Assembly: GCA_001871435.1 (NCBI GenBank)
Contig: MNVC01000046.1
Span: forward strand, 1-6,220
DNA: 6,220 bases
Direction of reading: 5' to 3'
Source: Candidatus Magasanikbacteria bacterium CG1_02_32_51
GTDB lineage: Bacteria; Patescibacteriota; Patescibacteriia; Magasanikbacterales; UBA922
Part shown: positions 1-5,367 of the stretch, one piece after another
Numbering within the stretch: the first letter of the stretch is position 1
Layout: each line of letters opens with the position of its first letter
Position numbers and translations under genes: made by a program
The notes under the pieces: generated by a model
Told to the model about the DNA's origin: nothing
Database searches by the model: none
The model's input: only the letters and a program-made list of their open reading frames with translations

Positions 1-2
1 TA

Positions 3-203
3 AATGGAGAGGTAAAAATATCCATTAGAGACCATTATTTAAGTTATTTCTGCTTACCAGCCAGACCTAAAAAAGAGATTGATGTTAAGCTCGTGGCTTT
101 AACTACCAAGCCATCAACTAGTTGGAAACCACCAGCCAATCACCCTTGGAGAAAACCATTTTTATTCACTAAAAAACAACCAGTTTTAGTGGTTGCTAAA
201 TAA
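3..203 (+). CDS. C-terminal fragment of a DDE-type (rve/integrase-like) transposase, cut by window edge
   Basis: An open frame enters from the left edge and ends at TAA 201-203, giving 66 residues with no start codon in the window. The tail contains WKPPANHPWRKP. This resembles the Trp/Pro-rich KPxxDHPWR motif found near the C-terminus of IS481/ISNCY-like transposases with an integrase catalytic core. The DDE catalytic residues would lie upstream and cannot be seen. Immediately downstream are two 20-bp direct repeats typical of an insertion-sequence end, which supports the assignment. The element therefore ends just upstream of the rpsL promoter. Whether the transposase is intact cannot be judged here. 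The IS family name is recalled from the motif and was not tested by a search. Confidence 0.6.
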   Translation, partial: NGEVKISIRDHYLSYFCLPARPKKEIDVKLVALTTKPSTSWKPPANHPWRKPFLFTKKQPVLVVAK

Positions 204-271
204 GGCCATTTAGGCAGGGTATGACATTTCTATTTTGCCAGCTACTATGACATTTCTATTTAGCCTTTACA
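204..271 (+). mobile_element. Right end of the insertion sequence with two 20-bp direct repeats
   Basis: After the transposase stop, TATGACATTTCTATTTTGCC (220-239) recurs as TATGACATTTCTATTTAGCC (246-265). The copies match at 19 of 20 positions with a 26-bp period. Repeats of this kind at an IS end are usually transposase-binding sites. The sequence then runs into CTTTACA, so on the opposite strand the element would begin TGTAAAGG; this puts the likely end near 271. The exact boundary and any target duplication cannot be set because the left end lies outside the window. Confidence 0.5.
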
Positions 272-286
272 ATCCTGTACGCGAGC

Positions 287-315
287 TTGACAAATAATTC
301 CAAATAGTATATATT
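287..315 (+). promoter_or_regulatory. Sigma-70-type promoter of the rpsL-rpsG-fusA operon
   Basis: A perfect -35 box TTGACA (287-292), a 17-bp spacer and a -10 box TATATT (310-315) lie 16 bp beyond the apparent IS end. The predicted start near 322 puts transcription at the foot of the first leader hairpin. It is the best promoter upstream of rpsL and would give a 5' leader of about 297 nt. Confidence 0.7.
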
Positions 316-320
316 ATCCA

Positions 321-468
321 CGTCCTTATAGACAGGACAACCAGACGTAGTATCCCGATTCAATCGGGAGAAGACGTCCCTGTAAACAGGGATCAACGCT
401 TTGGAGATATATTTTTTACAGAAAAACTATATTTTCTAAAATTGATTCCCAGAAACGGGAATTTTTTT
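321..468 (+). ncRNA. Structured RNA unit at the 5' end of the rpsL leader (unassigned)
   Basis: Four TC-rich hairpins follow the promoter. They are GTCCT/AGGAC (322-326/334-338), TCCCGATT/AATCGGGA (353-360/362-369), TCCCTGT/ACAGGGA (377-383/386-392) and ATTCCC/GGGAAT (445-450/457-462), the last followed by T's. Hairpins one and three look like diverged copies: CGTCC at 321 and 375, with ACAGG then CAAC in both. The unit is therefore about 147 nt from promoter to terminator. It could be a free small RNA or an attenuating leader for the ribosomal-protein operon. I do not recognise 6S, 4.5S, tmRNA, RNase P or a known riboswitch in it. The structure is visible, but the function is not. Confidence 0.4.
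445..468 (+). terminator. Intrinsic terminator or attenuator inside the rpsL leader
   Basis: A 6-bp stem ATTCCC/GGGAAT (445-450/457-462) with a 6-nt loop runs directly into seven T's (462-468). The stem is short with three GC pairs, so termination may be partial. It lies about 125 nt after the predicted transcription start and 150 nt before rpsL. That is where an attenuator, or the end of a separate small RNA, would be expected. Confidence 0.5.
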
Positions 469-618
469 ATTCCATCCTATGCTCTTGTTTCACAGAGCTT
501 CGGAGGATTTTATTAACAGTTTGCGTAGTTTACTAAACATATCACAATGTTTGGTAAGCCTCTCCGCCCTAGGCGGACCCGCCTCGGGCGGGGTAAGCCT
601 CGTAAGCATTCTTAGATT
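469..618 (+). other. Distal rpsL leader with two further hairpins
   Basis: Hairpin GCTCT/AGAGC (481-485/494-498) is followed by a long stem, 528-540 with 547-559. That stem has 13 pairs including two G-U pairs and a 6-nt ATCACA loop. The GC-rich repeat at 553-610 then follows. A GGAGG at 502-506 has no ATG, GTG or TTG at a workable distance and does not serve rpsL, whose start is over 110 nt away. The bases just before the rpsL ATG contain no Shine-Dalgarno sequence. Confidence 0.4.
553..610 (+). repeat. GC-rich palindromic repeat, copy 1, with flanking AAGCCT units
   Basis: The 28-bp core (564-591) has the layout CCGCCC, 2 nt, GGCGG, 3 nt, CGCC, 2 nt, GGGCGG. It folds into an 11-of-12-bp stem with a GACC loop. 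GGTAAGCCTC occurs on both sides at 553-562 and 592-601 (39-bp period), and a third partial unit GTAAGCATT starts at 602. The reverse complement of the repeat after fusA aligns with this copy, flanks included. It sits 8 bp before rpsL and could stall or shield the start region. Confidence 0.75.
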
Positions 619-1044
619 ATGCCAACAATGAATCAAGTATTGCGTAAAGGTAGAACAAGTCAGAAAAAGAAATCTGCTTCTCCTGCTATGCAATTTACCT
701 GGGACAGTTTGCATCACAAAAAGACAACTCTGCGTAGAGGTAGTCCTTTCAAACGTGGTGTTTGTACAAAAGTGTATACTGCTACCCCAAAGAAACCTAA
801 CTCAGCTTTACGTAAAGTTGCTAAGGTTCGTTTATCAAATGGAGCTGAAATTATTGCTTATATTCCTGGTGAAGGACACAAATTGCAAGAGCATTCTATT
901 GTGCTTATTCGTGGTGGTCGTGTAAAAGATTTACCTGGTGTACGTTATCATATTGTCCGTGGTGTTTATGATACTCAAGGTATAGATGGTCGTAATAGAA
1001 GTCGTTCTATATATGGTACTAAGAGACCTAAAGTAAAAAAATAA
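619..1044 (+). CDS. rpsL: 30S ribosomal protein S12
   Basis: S12 lies at the decoding centre of the small ribosomal subunit and helps monitor codon-anticodon pairing. The 141-residue protein begins MPTMNQVLRKGR, the usual S12 start, and is close in length to the Gram-positive form of about 138 residues; the E. coli protein is shorter near residues 26-41. Diagnostic motifs are KRGVC (45-49), TPKKPNSALRK (56-66) and VKDLPGVRYH (102-111). Lys58/Lys59 and Lys103/Asp104 match the E. coli residues linked to streptomycin response, and all are wild type, so no resistance change is seen. The gene is first in a short str operon, behind a long structured leader. The ATG has no Shine-Dalgarno sequence before it; family alignment fixes the start. 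Confidence 0.97.
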   Translation: MPTMNQVLRKGRTSQKKKSASPAMQFTWDSLHHKKTTLRRGSPFKRGVCTKVYTATPKKPNSALRKVAKVRLSNGAEIIAYIPGEGHKLQEHSIVLIRGGRVKDLPGVRYHIVRGVYDTQGIDGRNRSRSIYGTKRPKVKK

Positions 1045-1058
1045 TTAATAATGTTTTA

Positions 1059-1173
1059 ATGTCGTAAATGTTGAAGTTGTTGTAAATGATTTTATTTATC
1101 AAAATATTATTCAAACAACAATTATAACAAGTTTTAACGATATAACATCTATAACAATTACAACAATTAATAA
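1059..1173 (+). repeat. Intercistronic stem-loop repeat, rpsL-rpsG spacer copy
   Basis: This covers most of the 137-bp spacer. The left arm (1059-1090) matches the rpsG-fusA spacer arm 1671-1702 at 28 of 32 positions. The right arm (1142-1173) matches 1729-1760 at 28 of 32. The arms are also inverted repeats of each other: 1061-1083 with 1142-1164 gives 17 of 23 Watson-Crick pairs plus one G-U. The loop is about 58 nt, longer than in the other copy. No T run follows, so it is not an intrinsic terminator. Confidence 0.75.
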
Positions 1174-1181
1174 CTAATTTT

Positions 1182-1658
1182 ATGAGAGGAAAAAGAGCTC
1201 AAAAACATTTACTTCTTCCAGATCCTATATATCAGAGTGAACTTTTGACTAAGTTTATCAACTTTGTTATGACTGGTGGAAAAAAATCTGCTGCTCAAGC
1301 TATTGTATATGGTGCTTTGGATCTTTTAAACAAAGATAAAAAAAGTGATAGTTTGAAAATGTTTGAACAAGTAGTAGAAGCTGTCAAACCACAAGTAGAA
1401 GTACGTTCTCGTCGTGTTGGTGGTGCAAATTATCAAGTACCTATGCCAGTTTCTGGTAATAGACAAAGTGCTTTGGCTTTTCGTTGGATTATTATTGCTG
1501 CCAAAGCTAGAAAAGGTGCTTCTATGAAAGTAAAATTAGCTGCTGAATTCAAAGATATCATGGAAGGTATTGGTGGTGCTATAAAGAAAAAAGAAGATAT
1601 TCATAGGATGGCTGATGCCAACAAAGCCTTTGCTCATTTTGCAAGATTTAGTAGATAA
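1182..1658 (+). CDS. rpsG: 30S ribosomal protein S7
   Basis: S7 starts assembly of the head of the small subunit by binding the 3' major domain of 16S rRNA, and it contacts E-site tRNA. The 158-residue product is of normal length. Family signatures are VEVRSRRVGGANYQVP (72-87), the ALAFRWI stretch that follows, and a C-terminus HRMADANKAFAHFARFSR. The gene lies 137 bp after rpsL and 118 bp before fusA, unusually wide gaps for this operon, and both hold the same stem-loop repeat. In E. coli, S7 represses its operon by binding the rpsL-rpsG spacer; whether the different structure here does this is unknown. The ATG follows an AT-rich CTAATTTT with no Shine-Dalgarno sequence. Confidence 0.97.
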   Translation: MRGKRAQKHLLLPDPIYQSELLTKFINFVMTGGKKSAAQAIVYGALDLLNKDKKSDSLKMFEQVVEAVKPQVEVRSRRVGGANYQVPMPVSGNRQSALAFRWIIIAAKARKGASMKVKLAAEFKDIMEGIGGAIKKKEDIHRMADANKAFAHFARFSR

Positions 1659-1670
1659 ATATTGTTGTAG

Positions 1671-1760
1671 ATGTTGTAACTGTTGAAAATGTTGTAAATG
1701 ATAATTCAATTACAACAAACGAAGTAATACAACATTTAGAACAATTACAACTATTAATAA
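1671..1760 (+). repeat. Intercistronic stem-loop repeat, rpsG-fusA spacer copy
   Basis: This is the second copy of the spacer element. Arms 1673-1695 and 1729-1751 pair over 23 positions with 20 Watson-Crick matches, around a 33-nt loop. Both arms match the rpsL-rpsG spacer at 28 of 32 positions, while the loops differ in length (arm-to-arm distance 58 here, 83 there). The right arm runs into an AT-rich tract that leads to the fusA ATG, as it does for rpsG. Confidence 0.8.
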
Positions 1761-1776
1761 TTTAATTTTAAATTTT

Positions 1777-3855
1777 ATGGATAGAGATTATCCTCTAGAA
1801 AGGATACGTAATATTGGTATCATGGCACATATTGATGCTGGTAAAACTACTTTTACTGAGCGAGTTCTTTTTTATACTGGAAAAAAACACAAAATTGGTG
1901 AAGTACATGAAGGTGAAGCTACTATGGATTGGATGGAACAAGAAAAAGAACGTGGTATTACTATCACTTCGGCTGCTACCACTTGTTTTTGGCAAGATCA
2001 TCGTATCAATATTATTGATACTCCTGGTCATGTGGACTTTACTGTAGAAGTAGAACGTTCTTTGCGTGTACTTGATGGTGTTATTGCTGTTTTTGATGGT
2101 TCACAAGGTGTAGAACCTCAATCTGAAACAGTTTGGCGTCAAGCTGACAAATATCGTGTACCTCGTATTTGTTTTATCAACAAAATGGACAAAATGGGTG
2201 CTGATTTTTTTATGAGTTTGAAATCAATTAGAGATCGTTTATCTCCAAAAGCAATTGCTATTCAATTACCAATTGGTAGTGAAGCCACTTTTGGTGGAGT
2301 AATAGATATAATAGCAGAAAAAGCTTACAAATTTGAAGGCGATCATGGTATGACTATTGTAGAAATTGAAATACCTGCTGATATGAAAGATCAAGTAATC
2401 AAATATAGAGCTATTCTTATGGAAGCAGTAGCTGAGGCCAATGAAGAATTGATGAACAAATATTTGAATGGTGAATCAATGACTATTGATGAAATCAAAA
2501 AAGGTATTCGTACTTTGGTCTTACGAGATGAAATTTATCCAGTATTGTGTGGAACAGCTTTACAAAATATTGGTGTACAAATTGCTCTTGATGCAGTGGT
2601 TGCTTATTTGCCATCTCCACTTGATGTACCTATACTGTTTGGTATTGATCCAGATGATGAAGAAAAGAAAATTGAAATCAAAACTGAAGATAATGCTCCT
2701 TTTGCTGGTTTAGCTTTCAAGATTGCTACTGATCCCTTTGTTGGTAAACTTACTTTCTTTCGAGTTTATTCTGGTTTTCTCAAGGCTGGTAGTTATGTTT
2801 TGAATACAACTTCAGGTAAAAAAGAACGTATTGGTCGTATTGTACGTCTTCATGCTAATACTCGTGAAGAAGTAGATGAAGTATTTGCTGGAGAAATTGC
2901 TGCTGCGATTGGTCTAAAAGAAACTACAACTGGAGACACTTTGTGTGATGAAGATCACCCTGTTGTTTTGGAAAGAATAACTTTTCCAGAGCCAGTAATA
3001 TCTGTTGCTATTGAACCGGCTACCAAACAAGATGCTGAAAAAATGAGTTTGGCTTTACAAAAACTTGCCGAAGAAGATCCTACATTTAGAGTCCATACTG
3101 ATAATGAAACTTTACAAACTATTATCTCTGGTATGGGAGAGCTTCATCTTGATATCATCGTCGATCGTATGAGACGTGAATTCAAAGTTGAAGCTCAAGT
3201 TGGTACTCCTCAAGTAGCTTACAAAGAAACTATTAGAAAATCAGCAGAAGCTGAAGGCAAATATATCAAACAATCTGGTGGTCGTGGTCAATATGGTCAT
3301 TGTTGGCTTCGTATTGAACCTCGTGAAGGTGGTGCTGGTTTTGAATTCGTTGATGAAATCAAAGGTGGTTCTATTCCAAAAGAATATATCACTCCTATCC
3401 AAAAAGGTGTCAAAGAAACTATGGACAAAGGTGTTATTGCTGGTTATCCTTTATTAGATATCAAGGCTACTGTATTTGATGGAAGTTATCATGAAGTTGA
3501 CTCTTCTGAAATTGCTTTCAAACTTGCTGGTAGTATGGCTTTTGCTGCTGCTGTCAAAAAAGCAGATCCAGTTGTTCTTGAACCCTTGATGAAAGTAGAA
3601 GTTGTTACTCCTGAAGAATATATGGGAGATGTTATTGGTGACTTGTCTGCCAAACGTGGACAAATTGAAGAAATGACTGATAGAGGCAGTGCCAAAGTTA
3701 TTCATGCTGTTGTACCTCTTTCAAGTATGTTTGGTTATACTACATCTCTTCGTTCTATGACTCAGGGACGTGCTTCTTCTTCTATGGAATTCTTGAGATA
3801 TGGGGAATGCCCAAAGAATATTGAACAAGAAATTATTGATGGCAAAAGAAAGTAA
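1777..3855 (+). CDS. fusA: Translation elongation factor G
   Basis: EF-G is the cytoplasmic GTPase that moves tRNA and mRNA through the ribosome after peptide transfer; it also splits post-termination ribosomes together with RRF. The 692-residue protein has a complete G domain: P-loop AHIDAGKT (17-24), switch I RGITI (59-63), DTPGH (81-85), NKMD (135-138) and GTAL (259-262). Domain IV shows GGRGQYGH (501-508) and YHEVDSSE (571-578). His572 corresponds to the conserved domain IV histidine (His583 in E. coli) at the tip that enters the A site. Length and motif order match canonical EF-G, not a tetracycline-protection or EFG-II paralogue, and the str-operon context agrees. The operon ends here; no tuf follows. 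The ATG follows AAATTTT with no Shine-Dalgarno sequence. Confidence 0.98.
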   Translation: MDRDYPLERIRNIGIMAHIDAGKTTFTERVLFYTGKKHKIGEVHEGEATMDWMEQEKERGITITSAATTCFWQDHRINIIDTPGHVDFTVEVERSLRVLDGVIAVFDGSQGVEPQSETVWRQADKYRVPRICFINKMDKMGADFFMSLKSIRDRLSPKAIAIQLPIGSEATFGGVIDIIAEKAYKFEGDHGMTIVEIEIPADMKDQVIKYRAILMEAVAEANEELMNKYLNGESMTIDEIKKGIRTLVLRDEIYPVLCGTALQNIGVQIALDAVVAYLPSPLDVPILFGIDPDDEEKKIEIKTEDNAPFAGLAFKIATDPFVGKLTFFRVYSGFLKAGSYVLNTTSGKKERIGRIVRLHANTREEVDEVFAGEIAAAIGLKETTTGDTLCDEDHPVVLERITFPEPVISVAIEPATKQDAEKMSLALQKLAEEDPTFRVHTDNETLQTIISGMGELHLDIIVDRMRREFKVEAQVGTPQVAYKETIRKSAEAEGKYIKQSGGRGQYGHCWLRIEPREGGAGFEFVDEIKGGSIPKEYITPIQKGVKETMDKGVIAGYPLLDIKATVFDGSYHEVDSSEIAFKLAGSMAFAAAVKKADPVVLEPLMKVEVVTPEEYMGDVIGDLSAKRGQIEEMTDRGSAKVIHAVVPLSSMFGYTTSLRSMTQGRASSSMEFLRYGECPKNIEQEIIDGKRK

Positions 3856-3858
3856 GAT

Positions 3859-3915
3859 AAAAGGCTAGCCCGCCCAAGGCGGGTTCGCCTTGGGCGGAAA
3901 AGGCTTAAAAGGCAA
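3859..3915 (-). repeat. GC-rich palindromic repeat, copy 2, inverted relative to copy 1
   Basis: The core 3870-3897 folds into a perfect 12-bp stem CCGCCCAAGGCG/CGCCTTGGGCGG with a GGTT loop. AAAAGGCT flanks it at 3859-3866 and 3898-3905 (39-bp period), with a third partial unit AAAAGGCAA at 3907. On the minus strand a 29-base stretch that includes the core (3897 down to 3869) matches 564-592 at 26 of 29 positions, and the flanks become the AAGCCT units seen there. It begins four bases after the fusA stop and may protect the 3' end of the operon mRNA. Confidence 0.75.
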
Positions 3916-3941
3916 TCATTGAATAATGGTTGTCTTTTTTT
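3907..3941 (+). terminator. Intrinsic terminator of the str operon
   Basis: A 10-bp stem (3911-3920 with 3925-3934, two G-U pairs, GAAT loop) is followed by T3935-T3941. Upstream AAAA (3907-3910) can extend pairing into the T run. It lies 52 nt after the fusA stop, directly behind the GC-rich palindrome, so the operon ends with two stacked hairpins. Confidence 0.8.
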
Positions 3942-3945
3942 ATAG

Positions 3946-3974
3946 TTGATTTTTCTCTAAAATTAGTTTATTAT
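3946..3974 (+). promoter_or_regulatory. Likely trmD promoter
   Basis: TTGATT (3946-3951), a 17-bp spacer and TATTAT (3969-3974) lie just after the operon terminator. The same -10 box TATTAT occurs in the promoter at 5097-5125. A start near 3981 would leave an untranslated leader of about 58 nt before the chosen trmD ATG. Confidence 0.5.
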
Positions 3975-3998
3975 ATGTTTGTGTTAGTGGCTTTTTAT

Positions 3999-4029
3999 GC
4001 CTTTTAAGCATTTCAAGCCTTTCAGGCTT
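3999..4029 (+). repeat. Palindromic trmD leader related to the GC-repeat flanks
   Basis: GCCTTTTAAGC (3999-4009) is the exact reverse complement of GCTTAAAAGGC (3903-3913) on the other side of the fusA terminator. It is followed by a small hairpin AAGCCT/AGGCTT (4015-4020/4024-4029, loop TTC). The AAGCCTTT wording matches the flanking unit of the GC-rich repeats but there is no GC core here, so it may be a core-less relic. It lies 9 bp before the trmD ATG. Confidence 0.45.
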
Positions 4030-4038
4030 TTCAATCAC

Positions 4039-4734
4039 ATGCAATTCAACGTCATCACAATTTTCCCTGATATTATCACTTCATACTCCAATGAAAGTAT
4101 TCTTGGTCGTGGACAAAAAGCTGGAGCAATAAAAATCAAGGCAATAAATCTTCGTGATTTTACACTTGATAAGCACAACAAAGTAGATGATACACCTTAT
4201 GGTGGGGGACCTGGTATGATACTTGGTGCCGAACCGATTTACAGAGCTCTCAAAAGTATTGATGCTATTCCATTTGCTAAAGTAGATGGTCTAACAAAAA
4301 TAAAAAAAGTATTCAATGGGAGTTTGAAAAATAAGAAAAGAACTATTCTTCTTTCTCCACGTGGTACACAATTTGATCAAAAAATAGCTGAAAAATTTTC
4401 CAAACTTGATGAAATTACTTTTATCTGTGGACGTTATGAAGGTATTGATCAGCGGGTGACTGATCATATGATTGATGAAGAAATTTCTATTGGGCCTTAT
4501 GTTTTGGCTGGTGGAGAGCTTGGAGCGCTTACAATAATTGAAGCTGTTGCCAGATTAATTCCTGGGGTGCTTGGAAATATTGATTCTACCAAAGATGAAA
4601 CTTTTTCTAGTTCGCAAGGGGAGTATCCACAATATACCAAACCAGCAGATTACAAAGGTTGGAAAGTGCCAGATGTTTTGCTCTCAGGAGATCATAAGAA
4701 AATAGAGGAGTGGAGGAAAAAAAATTCCAAATAA
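4039..4734 (+). CDS. trmD: tRNA (guanine37-N1)-methyltransferase, SPOUT family
   Basis: TrmD methylates N1 of G37, next to the anticodon, using S-adenosylmethionine; this prevents +1 frameshifting. From ATG 4039 the protein has 231 residues, near the usual 240-255. Family blocks are MQFNVITIFPD (1-11), DDTPYGGGPGM (50-60), SPRG (106-109), the knot motif GRYEGIDQR (131-139), SIGPYVLAGGE (150-160) and RLIPGVLG (172-179), ending VPDVLLSGDH and a Trp-Arg helix. An upstream ATG at 3997 would add 14 Phe/Lys-rich residues outside the family alignment, so 4039 is preferred. Departures are Pro153 where IGDYVL is usual, and DETF (186-189) where the catalytic-Asp motif EDSF is common. It stands alone, not in the usual rpsP-rimM-trmD-rplS cluster. 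Confidence 0.95.
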   Translation: MQFNVITIFPDIITSYSNESILGRGQKAGAIKIKAINLRDFTLDKHNKVDDTPYGGGPGMILGAEPIYRALKSIDAIPFAKVDGLTKIKKVFNGSLKNKKRTILLSPRGTQFDQKIAEKFSKLDEITFICGRYEGIDQRVTDHMIDEEISIGPYVLAGGELGALTIIEAVARLIPGVLGNIDSTKDETFSSSQGEYPQYTKPADYKGWKVPDVLLSGDHKKIEEWRKKNSK

Positions 4735-4770
4735 CAAAATCCAAATTTCAAATAAATTTCAAAATTGAAA
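4735..4770 (+). repeat. AT-rich low-complexity repeat after trmD
   Basis: Short CCAAAT/TTTCAAA words repeat in tandem directly after the trmD stop, and the word CCAAAT already appears in the last codons. A roughly complementary AT-rich tract lies at 4930-4990, on the other side of the REPIN-like element. Low complexity means the similarity may be compositional. I see no gene in this stretch. Confidence 0.3.
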
Positions 4771-4784
4771 CATAAAGGCGTGTG

Positions 4785-4811
4785 CAGCAAAGTGGATCCG
4801 CTTTTGGCAGA
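4785..4811 (+). repeat. Degenerate GC-palindrome repeat (GGATCCGC type)
   Basis: CAGCAAAGTGGATCCGC continues into TTTTGGCAGA. It aligns with 5590-5618 in the rRNA leader, where CAGCCAAAGGCTGATCCGCC is followed by a clean TCCGCC/GGCGGA palindrome. The copy here has lost part of the stem pairing, so it looks like an older or decayed member of the same dispersed family. Confidence 0.45.
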
Positions 4812-4837
4812 AAAGTTGAAAGTTTGTATAAACAACA

Positions 4838-4916
4838 AGGAGTAGCAAACGTAAGTTTGCTTTTATTTAATAATTACTAAATTATAGCTACTAGCAAACT
4901 TACGTTTGCTACTCCT
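4838..4916. repeat. REPIN-like element: two inverted REP units with GTAG heads
   Basis: A perfect 24-bp inverted repeat joins 4838-4861 and 4893-4916 across a 31-nt AT-rich centre. Each arm is itself a palindrome, AGCAAAC, 4 nt, GTTTGCT (4844-4861 and 4893-4910). Each also carries GTAG at its outer edge (4842-4845, and CTAC 4909-4912 on the right). A GTAG head followed by a short palindrome, in inverted pairs, is the structure of REP doublets (REPINs) that are mobilised by RAYT transposases of the IS200-like Y1 family. No RAYT gene is in the window. The left hairpin is followed by TTTTATTT and could act as a weak trmD terminator. Confidence 0.7.
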
Positions 4917-5096
4917 AATTTTAATCTTTTCAAAATTAAAACATTCAAAAATTGTTTGAAAATTTAAAATTTTTAAATTGAAAATTAAGACGTATTTGTC
5001 TTTAAAATTAAACTCTTTGTTATGGGCTTTTTTGAGTAAGATTTCCATTAAAGTGTAGTTCTCAGACTTATCCCCAAATTGTGCATTATCATCTAC

Positions 5097-5125
5097 TTGA
5101 CACATATCTTAAAATTGTGTATTAT
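5097..5125 (+). promoter_or_regulatory. Strong promoter upstream of the 16S rRNA gene
   Basis: A perfect -35 TTGACA (5097-5102), a 17-bp spacer and -10 TATTAT (5120-5125) read towards the rRNA gene about 550 bp away. No convincing protein gene lies between, so the rRNA operon is the natural target despite the long leader. The 14 bases ending with the -10 box (5112-5125) nearly repeat 5076-5089 (13 of 14). Confidence 0.6.
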
Positions 5126-5367
5126 GTGCAAGCGATTGAACACGACAATTTAACTCATCCCAAGTCTAAATTATTGATAGAGATACTAGGACGAGAAAGA
5201 GTAACTAAATTGCATTTGGATATTATATCAAAATGCAAACAGGTTTCTCTTTTTTTTATAGAAGAGATGTTCATTACAATTTACAACAACCAATCACGAA
5301 ACACTAGTTGTACTGATTAGTGTTAAGAATCGTGATCGGTAAGGTTTTATATAATCTTTTTAGAAGA

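Noticed and set aside
220..265. Short CRISPR-like array
   Set aside because: There are only two repeats with a 6-bp gap, next to a transposase end, which fits IS terminal repeats better.
512..631. Possible leader peptide after GGAGG (502-506), overlapping the rpsL start
   Set aside because: The frame is open to TGA 629-631, but the only codon at the right distance is ATT, a very rare start. The TTG at 521 is too far from GGAGG, and the frame translates through the GC repeat.
490..717. Minus-strand open frame over the rpsL leader and start
   Set aside because: It is antisense to the rpsL start, runs through the GC palindrome and resembles no family.
619..4734. UGA-to-glycine recoding as in Gracilibacteria/Absconditabacteria
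   Set aside because: All four complete genes give full-length proteins under the standard code, with no in-frame TGA and Gly in the usual GGN codons. All stops are TAA, so the sequence gives no support either way.
4863..5105. Minus-strand open frame of 80 codons
   Set aside because: Its C-terminal half runs through AT-rich repeat and one arm of the REPIN-like element, there is no ribosome-binding signal and an in-frame stop lies just before the ATG. The first 40 residues (starting MCQVDDNAQFGD) look somewhat protein-like, so a gene remnant cannot be excluded, but no family is recognised.
5210..5257. Terminator in the rRNA leader
   Set aside because: The 14-bp palindrome (5210-5238) is separated from the T8 run (5250-5257) by 11 bases, too far for an intrinsic terminator.
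5081..5320. Plus-strand open frame of 79 codons starting at GTG
   Set aside because: The start codon precedes the strong promoter and the frame crosses it. The frame also spans a 29-bp palindrome and ends in another hairpin. No domain is recognised, and the region reads better as rRNA leader.
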